Below are positions 9,110-17,242 of a stretch of DNA of 64,000 nucleotides, piece after piece. Under the pieces are notes generated by a model. That model searched no databases. It worked only from the letters and a program-made list of their open reading frames with translations, and was not told the DNA's origin. Positions within the stretch are counted from its first letter, which is position 1. Every line of letters starts with the position of its first letter. The translations under genes were made by a program, and so were the position numbers. Source of the DNA: Rhodocyclaceae bacterium (lineage in GTDB: Bacteria; Pseudomonadota; Gammaproteobacteria; Burkholderiales; Rhodocyclaceae); the NCBI GenBank assembly GCA_018261935.1, contig JAGTRP010000003.1, positions 62,001 through 126,000 on the forward strand, given 5' to 3'.

Positions 9110-9399
9110 CAGTGCTCGTCCAGCCTCGGGGGATGCTCCTCGGCGGGTTCGCCGGTTTCCTCGTCGATCCAGTCGGCGATGCCGATATCCGATTCCGCCT
9201 CTTCGAGGGTCTCTTCGGGCTCCAGGTCCCCGAGGTCGGCGCTGTCGCGGTACTGCATGTCCTGAACGGCCTCGAGAAGCGTCGGGAAGGGGCCATATTC
9301 CTTTTCCTCGCCCTTCGACTGCCAATAGAAGCCGTCGGGGCGTTCCGTAATCCGGGTCTGGTCGTAGTCGGGGATGGTTTCCGGGATCACTTGGGTCAT
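9109..9399 (-). CDS. Small acidic protein of unknown function, coupled to polX
   Basis: A 96-residue, strongly acidic protein. The first half reads like a folded small domain (DYDQTRITERPDGFYWQS, YGPFPTLLEAVQDM) and the C-terminal half is low-complexity Glu/Asp. No signal peptide or metal motif is seen. The ATG at 9399 is chosen because the residues after it are the conserved-looking part. Its TGA overlaps the polX ATG, so the two are probably co-translated. I do not recognise the family beyond that. Confidence 0.65.
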   Translation of the reverse strand: MTQVIPETIPDYDQTRITERPDGFYWQSKGEEKEYGPFPTLLEAVQDMQYRDSADLGDLEPEETLEEAESDIGIADWIDEETGEPAEEHPPRLDEH

Positions 9400-9616
9400 G
9401 GCGCAACTCCAGGGGCTGAAGGCGTTTTCCACCGTCCGGGCAGGCGGCGACGCCGGCATGGCAGTAGACCCCGGCAAGGGCCGGCGAATTCAGTCGGAGG
9501 CCCGAGCGACATTGCCGTTCTTCGCCAGCACTTCCCGGGCGGCGGTGGGTCGAACCGTCGGCGGGGCTGGTTGAGGCTTCTCATACCAGCGCTTGTGCTA
9601 TCCAGGAGTGCCAGAG

Positions 9617-9946
9617 ATGGGCGGAACAAGACTTGCGGCGGCAGCGCTCGCCCTGTGGCCATGGGCCATTTCCAGCGCCGTCGCAGAACAGGCGGACACG
9701 CCCCCCACCGGATCGAACTCGTTCTGCATCTTCGAGCTGCCCTCCGCAGGCAACAAGCGGGTCTGGCTGAACCTGGAGGTGGTCCAGTACGTGGAACTGG
9801 ATTCCCACGAATTCCGCATCTATTACGGGGGTGGCAATCTGGGCAGCGGCCACGTCTTCCGTCTCCCGATCTCGGCCAGGCAGGAAGGCCTGGCCTTCCT
9901 GCGCCGGATGGAGGCCGCCGCCGTCCAGTGCTCGCGCAACGAGTAG
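9617..9946 (+). CDS. Small secreted protein, unknown function
   Basis: The 109-residue product starts with a signal peptide (GGTRLAAAALALWPWAI, cleavage after SSAVA) followed by a short Pro-rich linker and a domain with two cysteines (FCIFELPSAGNKRVWLNLE; AAAVQCSRNE) that could form a disulfide. AGGAG lies nine bases before the ATG at 9617; an upstream start at 9593 would place extra residues before the signal and is less likely. It is divergent from the polX group. No known domain recognised. Confidence 0.6.
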   Translation: MGGTRLAAAALALWPWAISSAVAEQADTPPTGSNSFCIFELPSAGNKRVWLNLEVVQYVELDSHEFRIYYGGGNLGSGHVFRLPISARQEGLAFLRRMEAAAVQCSRNE

Positions 9947-10056
9947 ATCAGGTTCGCTCCGGGCCGGCGAATCCCATCCCTGTCGGAAGCGCTTACAGTT
10001 TTCGCCCCATCCCGTTTTGCCGTAAATTTTTTCCGCCAAAATTCAATGGGTTGCAA

Positions 10057-10099
10057 AAACCGCACGGTTTATGCGTGGAAACCGGGCTGTGTTTTCCAC
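10057..10099 (+). promoter_or_regulatory. Two hairpins in the leader of the PEP-CTERM gene
   Basis: AAACC/GGTTT (10057-10070, 4-base loop) is followed by GTGGAAA/TTTCCAC (10075-10099, 7-bp perfect stem, 11-base loop), about 50 bases before the ATG at 10149. The region upstream is unusually AT-rich for this window. It could be a structured 5' leader. It does not match a riboswitch consensus that I know. Confidence 0.35.
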
Positions 10100-10148
10100 C
10101 CGACGTTATGGGGGGATACCAGCGCCTTTACCCATGAAAGGAAGCACT

Positions 10149-11324
10149 ATGAAACCTTTGGCCCAGCATATCCGCACACTTTGCGCGGCCACCGTTCTCC
10201 CGGCCGTCCTTGCCAGCCCGCTGCCTGCGCTGGCTGCCTATCTCGAGGAAAACCTGGTTTCCGACATCCCGGGGCTCGCCCCCACCACGGACCCCAACCT
10301 CCAGAATCCCTGGGGCATCTCCTCCTCCCCCACCGGACCCTTATGGGTTTCGGACAACGGCACCGGCGTCTCGACCCTCTACAACTCCACCGGCGTCAAA
10401 CAGCCCTTGACCGTGACCATCCCGCCCCCCGCCGGCGGGACCCCCCCGGCTGCGCCCACGGGGCAGGTGTTCAACTCGACCAATAGTTTCAACCTGGGTT
10501 CGGGCGGCAAAGCGGCCTTCATCTTCGCCACCGAGGACGGCACCCTGGCGGCCTGGAATGCCGCGCAAGGCACCGCGGCCCAGCTCGCGGCGGACAACTC
10601 GGCATCCGGCGCCATCTACAAGGGCCTGGCCATCGGCAGCGTCGGCAATCACGACTACCTCTATGCCACCAATTTCCACGCCGGGACCGTCGATGTTTTC
10701 AACGGCAGCTTCGCCCTCACCCAGCTGACCGGCCACTTCACCGATCCGAACCTTCCGGCCGGCTTCGCGCCCTTCAATATCCAGAATATCGGCGGCAAAC
10801 TCTATGTGACTTTCGCCAAACAGGATGCCAACAAGGAAGACGACGTGGCCGGCCTCGGCAACGGCTTCATCGACGTCTTCAATCTCAACGGGCACCTGGA
10901 AAAGCGCTTGGCCACCCAGGGCCTCCTCAACTCCCCCTGGGGCCTCGCCCTGGCGCCCTCCGGCTTCGGCGCTTTCAGCAAGGATCTCCTGGTGGGCAAC
11001 TTCGGCGACGGCAAGATCCACGCCTTCGATCCCCACACCGGCGACCTGAAGGGAACCCTGGCCGATGCCGCCGGCAATCCCATCACCATCGAGGGCCTCT
11101 GGGGGCTGAAGTTCGGGAACGGCGGCAACGGCGGCTTCCTGAACCAGCTCTACTTCGCGGCCGGCATCCCCGGTGGCGGCCAGATCGAGGACCACGGCCT
11201 GTTCGGAAAAATCAGCGCCACCTCGGTGCCGGAACCGTCGAGCCTGTCGCTCCTTTTCGCCGCCCTGGCAGCGGTTGCGGGCATCGGCGCCCGCCCGGCC
11301 AGGGGCGGAACAGGAACCGCCTGA
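10149..11324 (+). CDS. TIGR03118-family protein with PEP-CTERM sorting signal
   Basis: The 391-residue exported protein has a signal peptide (to about residue 29, ending LPALAA), a long beta-propeller-like body with repeated NPWGIS / SPWGLAL and GLWGLKFGNGG blocks, and a C-terminal sorting tail: VPEPSSL, a hydrophobic stretch, then a basic end (ARPARGG). PEP-CTERM proteins are processed by an exosortase in exopolysaccharide-producing bacteria; no exosortase gene lies in this window. The body matches the TIGR03118 type as I know it. AAGGAAG precedes the ATG at 10149. The 3' end abuts an antisense pump remnant. Confidence 0.85.
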   Translation: MKPLAQHIRTLCAATVLPAVLASPLPALAAYLEENLVSDIPGLAPTTDPNLQNPWGISSSPTGPLWVSDNGTGVSTLYNSTGVKQPLTVTIPPPAGGTPPAAPTGQVFNSTNSFNLGSGGKAAFIFATEDGTLAAWNAAQGTAAQLAADNSASGAIYKGLAIGSVGNHDYLYATNFHAGTVDVFNGSFALTQLTGHFTDPNLPAGFAPFNIQNIGGKLYVTFAKQDANKEDDVAGLGNGFIDVFNLNGHLEKRLATQGLLNSPWGLALAPSGFGAFSKDLLVGNFGDGKIHAFDPHTGDLKGTLADAAGNPITIEGLWGLKFGNGGNGGFLNQLYFAAGIPGGGQIEDHGLFGKISATSVPEPSSLSLLFAALAAVAGIGARPARGGTGTA

Positions 11325-11325
11325 T

Positions 11326-11926
11326 CCTCTTCCATCTCCCACCCCGGGTCGGCGGCCGCGCCCCCGACCGCCGCCAGGCCCAGGGGCCGCCGGGCCTCGG
11401 CCTGCCGGACGGCTTCCAGATCCTGCTCCGGCAGGGCGAAATCGACGTAGATGGGGCTGACCTGGTTGATCACCGCCAGGGGATTGGTGTCGTTGGCCTT
11501 GACCATGTTGCCCTGCTGGATCAGCACCCTTCCTGCCACCCCGTCGATGGGGCCCAGCAGGGCCCAGTCTTTGGCCAGGTTGGCCCGGGCCTGGTCCACC
11601 TGGGCCTGCAGGACCCGGGCATCGAGACTGAAGATGAGCTGCCCCTCCCGCACCCGGTCGCCCTCCCGGAAATGCACCGTCTCCAGCAGGCCGTCGATAC
11701 GGGCCTTGACGGCCACGGAAACGTAGGGCTGCACCGTGCCCACCGCGCTCAGTTGAAGGGGTACGGTCTTGACCGCCACGGCCCTGACGACCACCGGCAC
11801 CGCCGGCGGGGCCCGGGCGGCCTTGGCCTGGGCATCGGTATCCCGCTGGGAACAGGCCGCCAAGGCCAGCGACGAGCCGATCGCCGCTGCCCATCGCCGT
11901 ATCCGATACGCTGGGATCGCCATCAT
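11326..11926 (-). pseudogene. Remnant of an RND-efflux membrane-fusion lipoprotein
   Basis: The N-terminus is a lipoprotein signal (SLALAAC) followed by an MdtA/AcrA-like barrel and lipoyl half: VGTVQPYVSVAVKARIDG, FREGDRVREGQLIFSLD. After ARANLAKDWALL the sequence jumps directly to GPIDGVAGRVLIQQGNMV, skipping the rest of the coiled coil, and homology stops after SPIYVDFALPEQDLEAV near 11390. An adaptor needs the coiled coil, the second lipoyl half and a C-terminal domain, so this copy is non-functional. The pump gene expected next is absent; the PEP-CTERM gene occupies that place in antisense. The call rests on family pattern, not alignment. Confidence 0.7.
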
Positions 11927-12139
11927 CGCCCTCGTGGTGTCTGTCCCCGATTGGAGGCAGCCGCCGGCCCCGGGTTCGAACGACTTCCCCCGCGGCCGGG
12001 CCATACCTCATCCCCCTACCGGATATTTCCCCAGAGCCCCTACCACCCCGCCGCCTGCGGAGTGGGGACTGCAAGGAATGTCAGGAACCGCAGCCCGGTT
12101 CTATCCTTCGGTGACGCCCATCGGACGAGGGGAAAAATC

Positions 12140-12862
12140 ATGAGCTTGCGTATCGTTTTGCTGTGCCTTCTGGCGACGCTCCTGGCGGCGTGCCAGACCT
12201 CGGCGGATTTCCAAGTCGCCAGCGAATTCCCGATCTACGGCAATGACGGCAAGCCCGACCTGACGGTGGATGCCAAGCGCCTCGCCGCCCGGATGGACGT
12301 CGTGGACCGCTACTTCTCGGCGGACGAATGCGCCTTGAAGGAAGGCGACGTCGGGACCGTCGGCGTCCGCCGCCTCCTCCAGTTCGACGTGGCCATCCTG
12401 AATGCGGGGGATGGCGACCTGGTGGTCGGCGACCGCTCCGACCCGAACAACATCTACGCCAACCTGTTCGAATACGCCCCCTGCCACCAGCATTTCCACA
12501 TCAACGACTTCTCCCTCTACGAACTGCTGCGGGCCTCCGACCGCTCCGTGGTCGCGACCAGCCGCAAGCTCGGGTTCTGCTTCCGGGACAACCTCGACTA
12601 CATGGGCGGCCCGAGCGCCCATTACCTGTGCACCGACCAGGGCATCAGCTCCGGCTGGGCCGATCTCTACGCCAGGGAAACCGACGGCCAGTGGATCGAC
12701 ATCACCGGCATCCCCGAGGGGGACTACATCGTCCGGGTGAACATCAATGTCTCCGGCAGCTTCGACGAGGGGGCGAACCGCTACCCGAATACGGTGGAAG
12801 TTCCCGTCCACGTCCCCGCCCCGGGCCAGCCCCTGACCGGCCCCCTGGCCCACACGCCCTAG
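12140..12862 (+). CDS. Lysyl-oxidase-like lipoprotein
   Basis: The 240-residue protein begins with a lipobox (LLATLLAAC). Its body follows the lysyl oxidase pattern: LLQFDVAILNAGDGDLVVGD, the copper site CHQHFHINDFSLYELL with three His, GFCFRDN, CTDQGISSGWADLY and WIDITGIPEGDY. Eukaryotic enzymes oxidise peptidyl lysine with copper and a lysine-tyrosylquinone; bacterial homologues exist but their substrates are little known. I cannot confirm the cofactor lysine. It should be anchored in the outer membrane or periplasm. The frame opens 15 bases after the pump remnant's intergenic region and is preceded by a GAGGGG-type ribosome site. Confidence 0.78.
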   Translation: MSLRIVLLCLLATLLAACQTSADFQVASEFPIYGNDGKPDLTVDAKRLAARMDVVDRYFSADECALKEGDVGTVGVRRLLQFDVAILNAGDGDLVVGDRSDPNNIYANLFEYAPCHQHFHINDFSLYELLRASDRSVVATSRKLGFCFRDNLDYMGGPSAHYLCTDQGISSGWADLYARETDGQWIDITGIPEGDYIVRVNINVSGSFDEGANRYPNTVEVPVHVPAPGQPLTGPLAHTP

Positions 12863-13013
12863 CCTTCTCCCGACAACGGGATGCCTCGGCCAAGGCGCCG
12901 CCGCCTTGGCCGAGGACGCTGCCATAAGTACTCGCACGTATTCAAGTGTCCTAGGCAGCTGTCTATCATGGCAACTCACGGCCGAGCCCGTCGCGCCTCC
13001 AGGGAGAAAAAAG

Positions 13014-13337
13014 ATGAGAGTCACCTTGATCGACAAGGAACACGCCTGCCGGCTCGTCTTCGCCGGCAGCCTGACCACCAAATTCGCGCGGAGGCTGGAG
13101 GATCTCGTCATCGATGTCCTGCGCCGTTACACCGAGTTCGAGATCGATCTGGGGAAGGTGCGGGAAATCGATGCCTACGGCATCTACCTGCTGGGGGTGC
13201 TGAACCGGGTGGCCGGCCCCCATGTCCAGCTCGTCGATTGCTCCCCTGCCGTCCAGCGGGCCTACGAGCAGCTGGCTCCCCGCCGCGGCGCGTGGCTGGG
13301 CAGCGGCCGGGACGAGGGGATGCGCTGCAGCGCCTGA
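13014..13337 (+). CDS. STAS-domain protein
   Basis: A 107-residue cytoplasmic protein with the STAS/anti-anti-sigma pattern: a first strand pair (MRVTLIDKEHACRLVFAG), a middle strand FEIDLGKVREIDAYGIYLLG and helix LNRVA, then VQLVDCSP. In classic members a Ser or Thr follows the Asp (DSSG or DSAG); here the segment is IDAYGI, so phosphorylation control as in SpoIIAA is doubtful. CAGGGAG precedes the ATG. It stands alone on the plus strand with a hairpin after the stop. Confidence 0.7.
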   Translation: MRVTLIDKEHACRLVFAGSLTTKFARRLEDLVIDVLRRYTEFEIDLGKVREIDAYGIYLLGVLNRVAGPHVQLVDCSPAVQRAYEQLAPRRGAWLGSGRDEGMRCSA

Positions 13338-13348
13338 GGGACTCTACG

Positions 13349-13368
13349 CTACGCTGAAGGCAGCGTAG
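13349..13368. repeat. Hairpin after the STAS gene
   Basis: CTACGCT and AGCGTAG form a perfect 7-bp stem with a 6-base loop just after the stop codon at 13337. No T-run follows, so it is at best a weak terminator. Confidence 0.35.
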
Positions 13369-13446
13369 ATCGGTGCAAGCCCCCCTGTTTCAGGTAGTGA
13401 CCGCACCGCCGCCGCGGGGGTCCAATCGCGAAATCGCCGCGCGCAT

Positions 13447-14502
13447 GTGGCGATGGAGCGGAGACGACGCTTGGGCGAGCACACCAAAGGACCTTCCGAC
13501 CGGGACATCGGCATCGACGCCAAGGTGGCCTTTCTCAGGGCCCCCGGCGCCTATCCCGGGCCGCCGGACAGGGTCGAGACCATCGAGACCCACATGTCCT
13601 GGGTCTTCCTGGCCGGCGATTCGGCCTACAAGCTGAAGAAGCCGGTACGGCGCAGCTATCTGGACTTCTCCACCTTGCCCGCCCGCCGCCGCAACTGCAG
13701 CGAGGAAATCCGCCTCAACCGCCGCCTCGCCCCCGACGTGTATCTGGATAAGCAGCCCCTGACCCTGGCCGCCGGCGGCGGCCTCGAACTCGGCGGCAGC
13801 GGCGCCGTCGTCGACTGGCTGGTGCATATGCGCCGCCTGCCGGCGGGACGCATGCTGGACCGGCTGCTCCGGGAAGGGGCCGTGGACAGCGCCGAACTGC
13901 GCAAGCTGGCGGCAGTCCTGGCCCGCTTCTACGGCCGGGCGCCCCGCATCCCCTGGCCTCCCGGCGCCTATGCCCGGCACCTGCGCCGGGGCCTGGAGAT
14001 CAGCGGCGCCGCTCTCCTCCACCCCCGCTACGGCCTGCCCGCCGACCGCATTCGCGGCATCCTGGCCGCCCAGCGCCAATTCCTGGCCCACCGCGCCAGC
14101 CTCCTGGAGGAACGGGCCCGCACCGGCCGGGTGGTGGACGGCCACGGCGACCTGCGCCCCGAGCACATCTGTCTGGAACGGGTGCCGAAGATCATCGACT
14201 GCCTGGAATTCAACCGGGAGATGCGCCAGGCCGATGCCGCCGATGAGCTGGCATTCCTGGCCCTGGAATGCGAACGGCTGGGGCGCGAGGACTTCGGCCC
14301 CGCCCTCTTGGAGCTCTATGCCCGGCTCAGCGGCGACACTCCCGCTGCCTCCCTGGTGGCCTTCTACAAGAGCTGCCGGGCCTGCCTGCGGGCCAAGCTC
14401 GCCCTCTGGCACCTGGACGAGGAGAAAGTCTCCCAGCCGGAAAAGTGGCCGGCCCTGGCCGGGCAGTATGTCGAGCTGGCGGAGAAATACGCGTATCCGT
14501 GA
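13447..14502 (+). CDS. COG2187-type aminoglycoside-phosphotransferase-like protein
   Basis: This 351-residue kinase-fold protein shows an N-lobe with AYKLKKPVRRSYLDF, a glycine/arginine-rich EEIRLNRRLAPDVYLD motif, the catalytic loop VVDGHGDLRPEHICL (HGDxxxxH variant) and the following IDCLEFNREMRQADAADELAFLA metal-binding strand. It belongs with COG2187, whose substrate is unknown. A longer paralog with an added P-loop kinase domain is at 20474-22114 and shares these motifs. The GTG at 13447 or ATG at 13453 starts it; the first 20 residues are poorly conserved, so the start is uncertain. Confidence 0.72.
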   Translation: MAMERRRRLGEHTKGPSDRDIGIDAKVAFLRAPGAYPGPPDRVETIETHMSWVFLAGDSAYKLKKPVRRSYLDFSTLPARRRNCSEEIRLNRRLAPDVYLDKQPLTLAAGGGLELGGSGAVVDWLVHMRRLPAGRMLDRLLREGAVDSAELRKLAAVLARFYGRAPRIPWPPGAYARHLRRGLEISGAALLHPRYGLPADRIRGILAAQRQFLAHRASLLEERARTGRVVDGHGDLRPEHICLERVPKIIDCLEFNREMRQADAADELAFLALECERLGREDFGPALLELYARLSGDTPAASLVAFYKSCRACLRAKLALWHLDEEKVSQPEKWPALAGQYVELAEKYAYP

Positions 14503-14719
14503 TCTGTGCTGATTTGGCGTGGAGCGCCATGCCATCGACGGAGGCACGCCGTCTCGGAACTGCTGAGGGGATATGCCCAAACTTCGAACCCGAGTCTGAT
14601 TATCTAGTTCGCAAAGGCTCGAAATTGGTGTGGTATTGAAAAACGGATAAGGGTTTCGTGGAATACGTAATATTGCATCGCGTGAGAAAGGGAAAGGCTG
14701 TTCCACTTCGGCCCTGCCC

Positions 14720-15700
14720 TCAGCCCTCCAACACCTCCGTAATGGAACCCCCGCCGTGCATGACGGCGATGGCCCGGGCGAAGAGGGGCGCCGCGCTCAG
14801 CACCGCCACTTTCGCCTGCACCAGGTCGGGACTGAGGCGGAAAGGGGGAATGCTGTCGGTGATCACCACCTGGTCGATGGCCGGATCGGCCAGGACCTTC
14901 CCCGCATCGGCGGAGAACACCCCGTGGGAGGCCGCCGCGAACACCGCCGCGGCCCCCTGCTCCCGGCAGGCCTGGGCCGCCCGCAGCATGGTGGAGCCGG
15001 TACTGATGAGGTCGTCGATGACAATGGCGGTGCGGCCCGCCACATCCCCCACCAGGGCGCCGCTGCGCAGGACGCCGCCCCCCCGGTGCTTCTCCAGGAA
15101 AGCCAGGGGCGGGTCCTGGCCCAGGGCCTTGCCCAGGCGCAACCGGAAGCGCTCCGCCCGCTTCACCCCCCCCGCATCGGGGGACACCACCGCCACCGGA
15201 ACGCTCCCCAGGCGCCCGGCGAAATGGGCGGCGAACAGGGCACTGGCCTCCAGGTGCTCGGTGCGGCAGCGGAAGGCGTTGTCGAAGGCCGCCCGGTTAT
15301 GCACATCCATGGCCACCACCCGGAAGGTGTCCACCGCCTCGAACAGGCGGGCCACGTAGCGGCTGAGGACCGGGTCCCGGGGCTGGGTCTTCTGTTCCTT
15401 GCGGGCGTAGCAGAGATAGGGCAGCACCGCCGTCACCCGCTCCGCCGAGGCATCCACCAGGGCCCCAATGAAGAAGAGGAGCCGCACCAGCTTGTCGTTC
15501 ACGCTCATTCCCGGCTCCCCGTACAGGGATTCCACCACATAGACGTCCCGGCCCCGGACGCTGGCGAGGGGCCGGGTTTTGTGCTCCCCATCCTCGAACA
15601 GCCGCTCCTCGAGGGGGCTCAGGGACAGGTTCAGGTGCCCCGCCACCTTTTCCGCAAAGGCACGGCCGGTGCCCGGGGCGAAAAGACGGATGTCGCTCAT
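14720..15700 (-). CDS. Ribose-phosphate pyrophosphokinase-like protein
   Basis: The 326-residue protein has the PRPP synthase layout: N-terminal ATP-binding half (LFEDGEHKTRPLASVRGRDVYVV, LPYLCYARKEQKTQPRDPV), central VVSPDAGGVKRAERF and the PRPP loop TAIVIDDLISTGSTM. It would make PRPP from ribose 5-phosphate and ATP. The main prs in proteobacteria usually lies near ispE and rplY; here neighbours are stress genes, so this is probably an accessory copy. Length is typical. The ATG at 15700 gives the expected start MSDIRLFAPGTG. Confidence 0.85.
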   Translation of the reverse strand: MSDIRLFAPGTGRAFAEKVAGHLNLSLSPLEERLFEDGEHKTRPLASVRGRDVYVVESLYGEPGMSVNDKLVRLLFFIGALVDASAERVTAVLPYLCYARKEQKTQPRDPVLSRYVARLFEAVDTFRVVAMDVHNRAAFDNAFRCRTEHLEASALFAAHFAGRLGSVPVAVVSPDAGGVKRAERFRLRLGKALGQDPPLAFLEKHRGGGVLRSGALVGDVAGRTAIVIDDLISTGSTMLRAAQACREQGAAAVFAAASHGVFSADAGKVLADPAIDQVVITDSIPPFRLSPDLVQAKVAVLSAAPLFARAIAVMHGGGSITEVLEG

Positions 15701-15877
15701 ATTCCTTCCCTCCTCAATAGGGGCCCCGCCCCGGCGGCATAGGGCCCGGCCCCACCGGAAGAATCAACACAGCACCCGAGTCTCCCCCGGGAAAACAAGG
15801 GACGGGGCGCAATGTCTAATCGGCGGGACAGGCTACTGTCGGCCAGGAACAGTCCAATCATCCTAGGAGCGCAAATC

Positions 15878-16378
15878 ATGTCGAAACATTCCAAGGCCAC
15901 GGGTTTCCATCCCGTCAGACATAACCGGCTAATCGAGGAATATCGGCACGACACCTACAAGACCCGCGGCAAGCCGGCGGAACCCGCCGTCTGCCCGGTA
16001 TGCGGGGTGGTCTTCCACGACGGGCGCTGGCAATGGCTGCCGCGCCCGGCGCAGGCCGAGCCGGAGACCTGCCCGGCCTGCCACCGCATCGCCGACCAGT
16101 TTCCCGCCGGCTTCGTCCAGCTGTCCGGCGATTTCCTGGCCGACCACGATCAGGAAGTGATGCAGCTGGTGAACCACACGGCGAGCGAGGAGTCGGGCCG
16201 CCATCCCCTCGAACGCATCATGGCCACCACCGCCGCCGACGGGGGGCTCCTGATCACCACCACCGGTATCCATCTCGCCCGCCGCCTGGGCGAGGCGCTG
16301 CACCACGCCTACCAGGGCGAACTGGAATTCCACTACAACGAAGACGAAATGCTGCTGCGGGTGCACTGGCGGCGCTGA
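15878..16378 (+). CDS. BCAM0308-family zinc-ribbon protein (copy 1)
   Basis: The 166-residue protein has a His/Arg-rich N-terminus, two Cys pairs (CPVCGVVFHDGRW, CPACHRI) that probably bind one zinc, then HPLERIM and ITTTGIHLARRLGEALHHAYQGEL. It matches the BCAM0308 family, named for a gene in the low-oxygen-activated locus of B. cenocepacia. The molecular role is unknown; the zinc ribbon suggests RNA or ribosome binding (inference). A paralog of identical length is at 29419-29919. It leads a small group with a DUF883 and a CBS gene. Confidence 0.78.
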   Translation: MSKHSKATGFHPVRHNRLIEEYRHDTYKTRGKPAEPAVCPVCGVVFHDGRWQWLPRPAQAEPETCPACHRIADQFPAGFVQLSGDFLADHDQEVMQLVNHTASEESGRHPLERIMATTAADGGLLITTTGIHLARRLGEALHHAYQGELEFHYNEDEMLLRVHWRR

Positions 16379-16431
16379 GCCGTCTTCATTCACGCCGCCC
16401 CGGCGGCACCACCGACCACGAGGAGAACACC

Positions 16432-16743
16432 ATGCCCCAACCACTGAGCGAGAACATCCACAAATTCGAGGAAGGCTTCCATGCCACCGCCGACCAGGCA
16501 ACCCAGGCGCTGAAGACGGCACAGCAAAAGGGAGCGGAAGGCTATGCCGCCACCACCGAAAGGATCAGGCAGCGCTGGTCGTCCGCCCGGGCGGACCTGG
16601 AGCAGATGCGGCAAAACGCGGCTGATTACTCCCGCTCCGCCGCCAAGGCCGCCGATGAGTTCGCCCACGAGCGGCCGTGGACCACCGTCGGCATCGCCGC
16701 CGGCATCGGCCTGCTGATCGGCTGGATGCTGAACCGGGATTGA
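16432..16743 (+). CDS. DUF883 (ElaB/YqjD-like) membrane-anchored protein (copy 1)
   Basis: The 103-residue protein is a long amphipathic helix (KFEEGFHATADQATQALK... ERIRQRWSSARADLEQM) ending in FAHERPWTTVG and a C-terminal membrane segment AAGIGLLIGWMLNRD. ElaB/YqjD relatives bind ribosomes at the inner membrane in stationary phase; that function here is by analogy. GAGGAGAA precedes the ATG. It follows BCAM0308 copy 1 by 53 bases. A second copy is at 27783. Confidence 0.8.
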   Translation: MPQPLSENIHKFEEGFHATADQATQALKTAQQKGAEGYAATTERIRQRWSSARADLEQMRQNAADYSRSAAKAADEFAHERPWTTVGIAAGIGLLIGWMLNRD

Positions 16744-16770
16744 ATTCCCGACCTGCCCCAGGAGAAACCC

Positions 16771-17220
16771 ATGCCCATCGGAGAATTCTGCAACCGCGAA
16801 GTCGTCATCGCCGACCCCGCCACCACAGTCCTCGAAGCCGCCAAATTGATGCGCCGCCACCATGTCGGCTGCCTGGTGGTGGTTGAGTCCCTGGCCGGGG
16901 CCCGGCGGCCGGTGGGCGTGGTCACGGACCGGGACCTGGTCATCGAGGTTCTGGCCCAGGAAGTGGCGCCGGAAAAGCTCACCGTCGGCGACCTGATCGC
17001 CGGCGACGTCGCCACCGTCGGCACCGGTGCCGGCGTCTTCGATACCCTGCACTACATGCGGGAGCATGGCTGCCGGCGCATGCCGGTGGTGGACGACAGC
17101 GGCCAGGTGGCCGGCATTGTCGCCCTCGACGATTATGTCGGCCTCTTCGCCGAGGAACTGACCGAACTGGCCCGGCTCATGGCCGTCGAGCTGGACCGGG
17201 AAGGCAAGCAGCGCCCCTGA
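16771..17220 (+). CDS. Two-CBS-domain protein
   Basis: The 149-residue protein consists of two CBS repeats: residues about 6-65 (VVIADPATTVLEAAKLMRR, GVVTDRDLVIEVL) and 73-130 (GDVATVGTGAGVFDTLHYM, VVDDSGQVAGIVALDDYVG). CBS pairs sense adenine nucleotides. Stand-alone pairs are frequent in stress loci and in the lxa locus type. It follows the DUF883 gene by 27 bases, with CAGGAG before the ATG. No catalytic domain is attached. Confidence 0.85.
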   Translation: MPIGEFCNREVVIADPATTVLEAAKLMRRHHVGCLVVVESLAGARRPVGVVTDRDLVIEVLAQEVAPEKLTVGDLIAGDVATVGTGAGVFDTLHYMREHGCRRMPVVDDSGQVAGIVALDDYVGLFAEELTELARLMAVELDREGKQRP

Positions 17221-17242
17221 CCCGGTCCGGGGTGAGAGGATT

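Noticed and set aside
10021-10148. Cyclic-di-GMP riboswitch in the PEP-CTERM leader
   Set aside because: The conserved core bases of the GEMM class are not present.
12940-15870. CCTAGG hexamers before the STAS and BCAM0308 genes as a shared operator
   Set aside because: Spacing to the starts differs and CTAG occurs elsewhere in the gaps without pattern.
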